This document shows positions 33,383 to 33,457 of a stretch of DNA of 33,457 nt, one piece after another. The stretch lies in NCBI RefSeq assembly GCF_003477525.1, contig NZ_QUDO01000042.1, positions 1 through 33,457 on the forward strand, in the 5' to 3' direction. Numbering within the stretch: the stretch's first letter is position 1; the number at the start of each line of letters is the position of its first letter. The position numbers and the translations under genes were made by a program. This stretch comes from Ruminococcus sp. AF41-9. GTDB lineage: Bacteria; Bacillota; Clostridia; Lachnospirales; Lachnospiraceae. The notes beneath the pieces were generated by a model. That model was given only the letters and a program-made list of their open reading frames with translations. It did no database searches and had not been told where the DNA came from.

Positions 33383-33457
33383 ATGAAAGAAAATCTTATA
33401 CATTACCGCACTTGTGTGTGCAATATTAATTACCATATGGTATGGTCGGTAAAATAC
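33383..33457 (+). CDS. tnpA: IS200/IS605-type transposase TnpA (first 25 codons)
   Basis: The frame is open from ATG 33383 to the window end. The residues RTCVCNINYHMVWSVKY match the N-terminal strand of Y1 HUH transposases (typically NYHxVWxxKYRRxVL). These small single-strand transposases excise and insert DNA at tetranucleotide sites. The catalytic HUH motif and tyrosine lie beyond the edge. No binding site of note precedes the ATG. Confidence 0.78.
   Translation, partial: MKENLIHYRTCVCNINYHMVWSVKY

Larger units (their letters stand above)
33213..33457 (+). mobile_element. Left end of an IS200/IS605-family insertion sequence (partial)
   Basis: The presence of a Y1-type tnpA start at the window edge implies the element's left end just upstream. 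A candidate cleavage tetranucleotide TTAC (33213-33216) lies 19 bases before a small hairpin GTGCA-TATC-TGCAC (33236-33249); an alternative stem GCGCA/TGTGC overlaps it. A TTCG/CGAA stem is at 33336-33354. The true end is not proven and the right end is outside. Confidence 0.55.

Overview
This window looks like chromosomal DNA of a spore-forming Lachnospiraceae-type Firmicute, perhaps Blautia or a relative. The clues are a low-to-moderate GC, purine-rich Shine-Dalgarno boxes before almost every gene, a spoIID-spoIIQ pair and spoVT with forespore/mother-cell type promoters, and gut-style sugar loci (sucrose PTS; ABC transporter plus GH42 galactosidase). The genus is inferred from recalled protein resemblance only.

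Layout. 1-917: 3' end of a 23S rRNA with no 5S after it, then seven tRNA genes (Asp, Val, Tyr, Thr, initiator Met, Phe, Lys) and a terminator. 1301-3798: a small unknown gene, then spoIID and spoIIQ. 3830-8663: sucrose locus, with a LacI-type regulator, a IIBCA permease and sucrose-6-phosphate hydrolase; two matching 18-bp operator-like sites lie before the permease. 8912-11126: a frameshifted GIY-YIG gene, a secreted transglutaminase-like protein with wall-binding repeats, and a hemolysin III/PAQR membrane protein. 11239-11522: direct repeats and an 87-bp palindrome. 11552-19750: a second LacI regulator, a sugar-binding protein, two ABC permeases, a TraX-family membrane protein and a GH42 beta-galactosidase broken by one missing base. 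The regulator and the transport operon carry the same operator just downstream of well-formed promoters, so one regulon with autoregulation is likely. No ABC ATPase is present; a shared MsmX-type ATPase encoded elsewhere is expected.

19832-27323: a SWIM/SNF2 helicase, spoVT with a sigma-G-type promoter, a membrane metallophosphoesterase, then on the minus strand a VanY-like carboxypeptidase and pncB. The pncB leader is about 260 nt long and holds several potential stem-loops that match no riboswitch class I know. 27701-29781: a lone tRNA-Gln(CTG) with its own promoter and terminator, then AIM24-family and TerD-family genes on the minus strand.

29954-33457 is visibly decayed: a GH2 beta-galactosidase remnant lacking its start and an internal block, a phosphoribosyltransferase with an altered PRPP loop, an N-terminally truncated SGNH hydrolase whose present start lies in a fresh tandem repeat, and the first 25 codons of an IS200/IS605-type tnpA cut by the window edge. 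Two genes (GIY-YIG, GH42) each differ from an intact frame by one missing base; sequencing or assembly error must be excluded before calling them true mutations.
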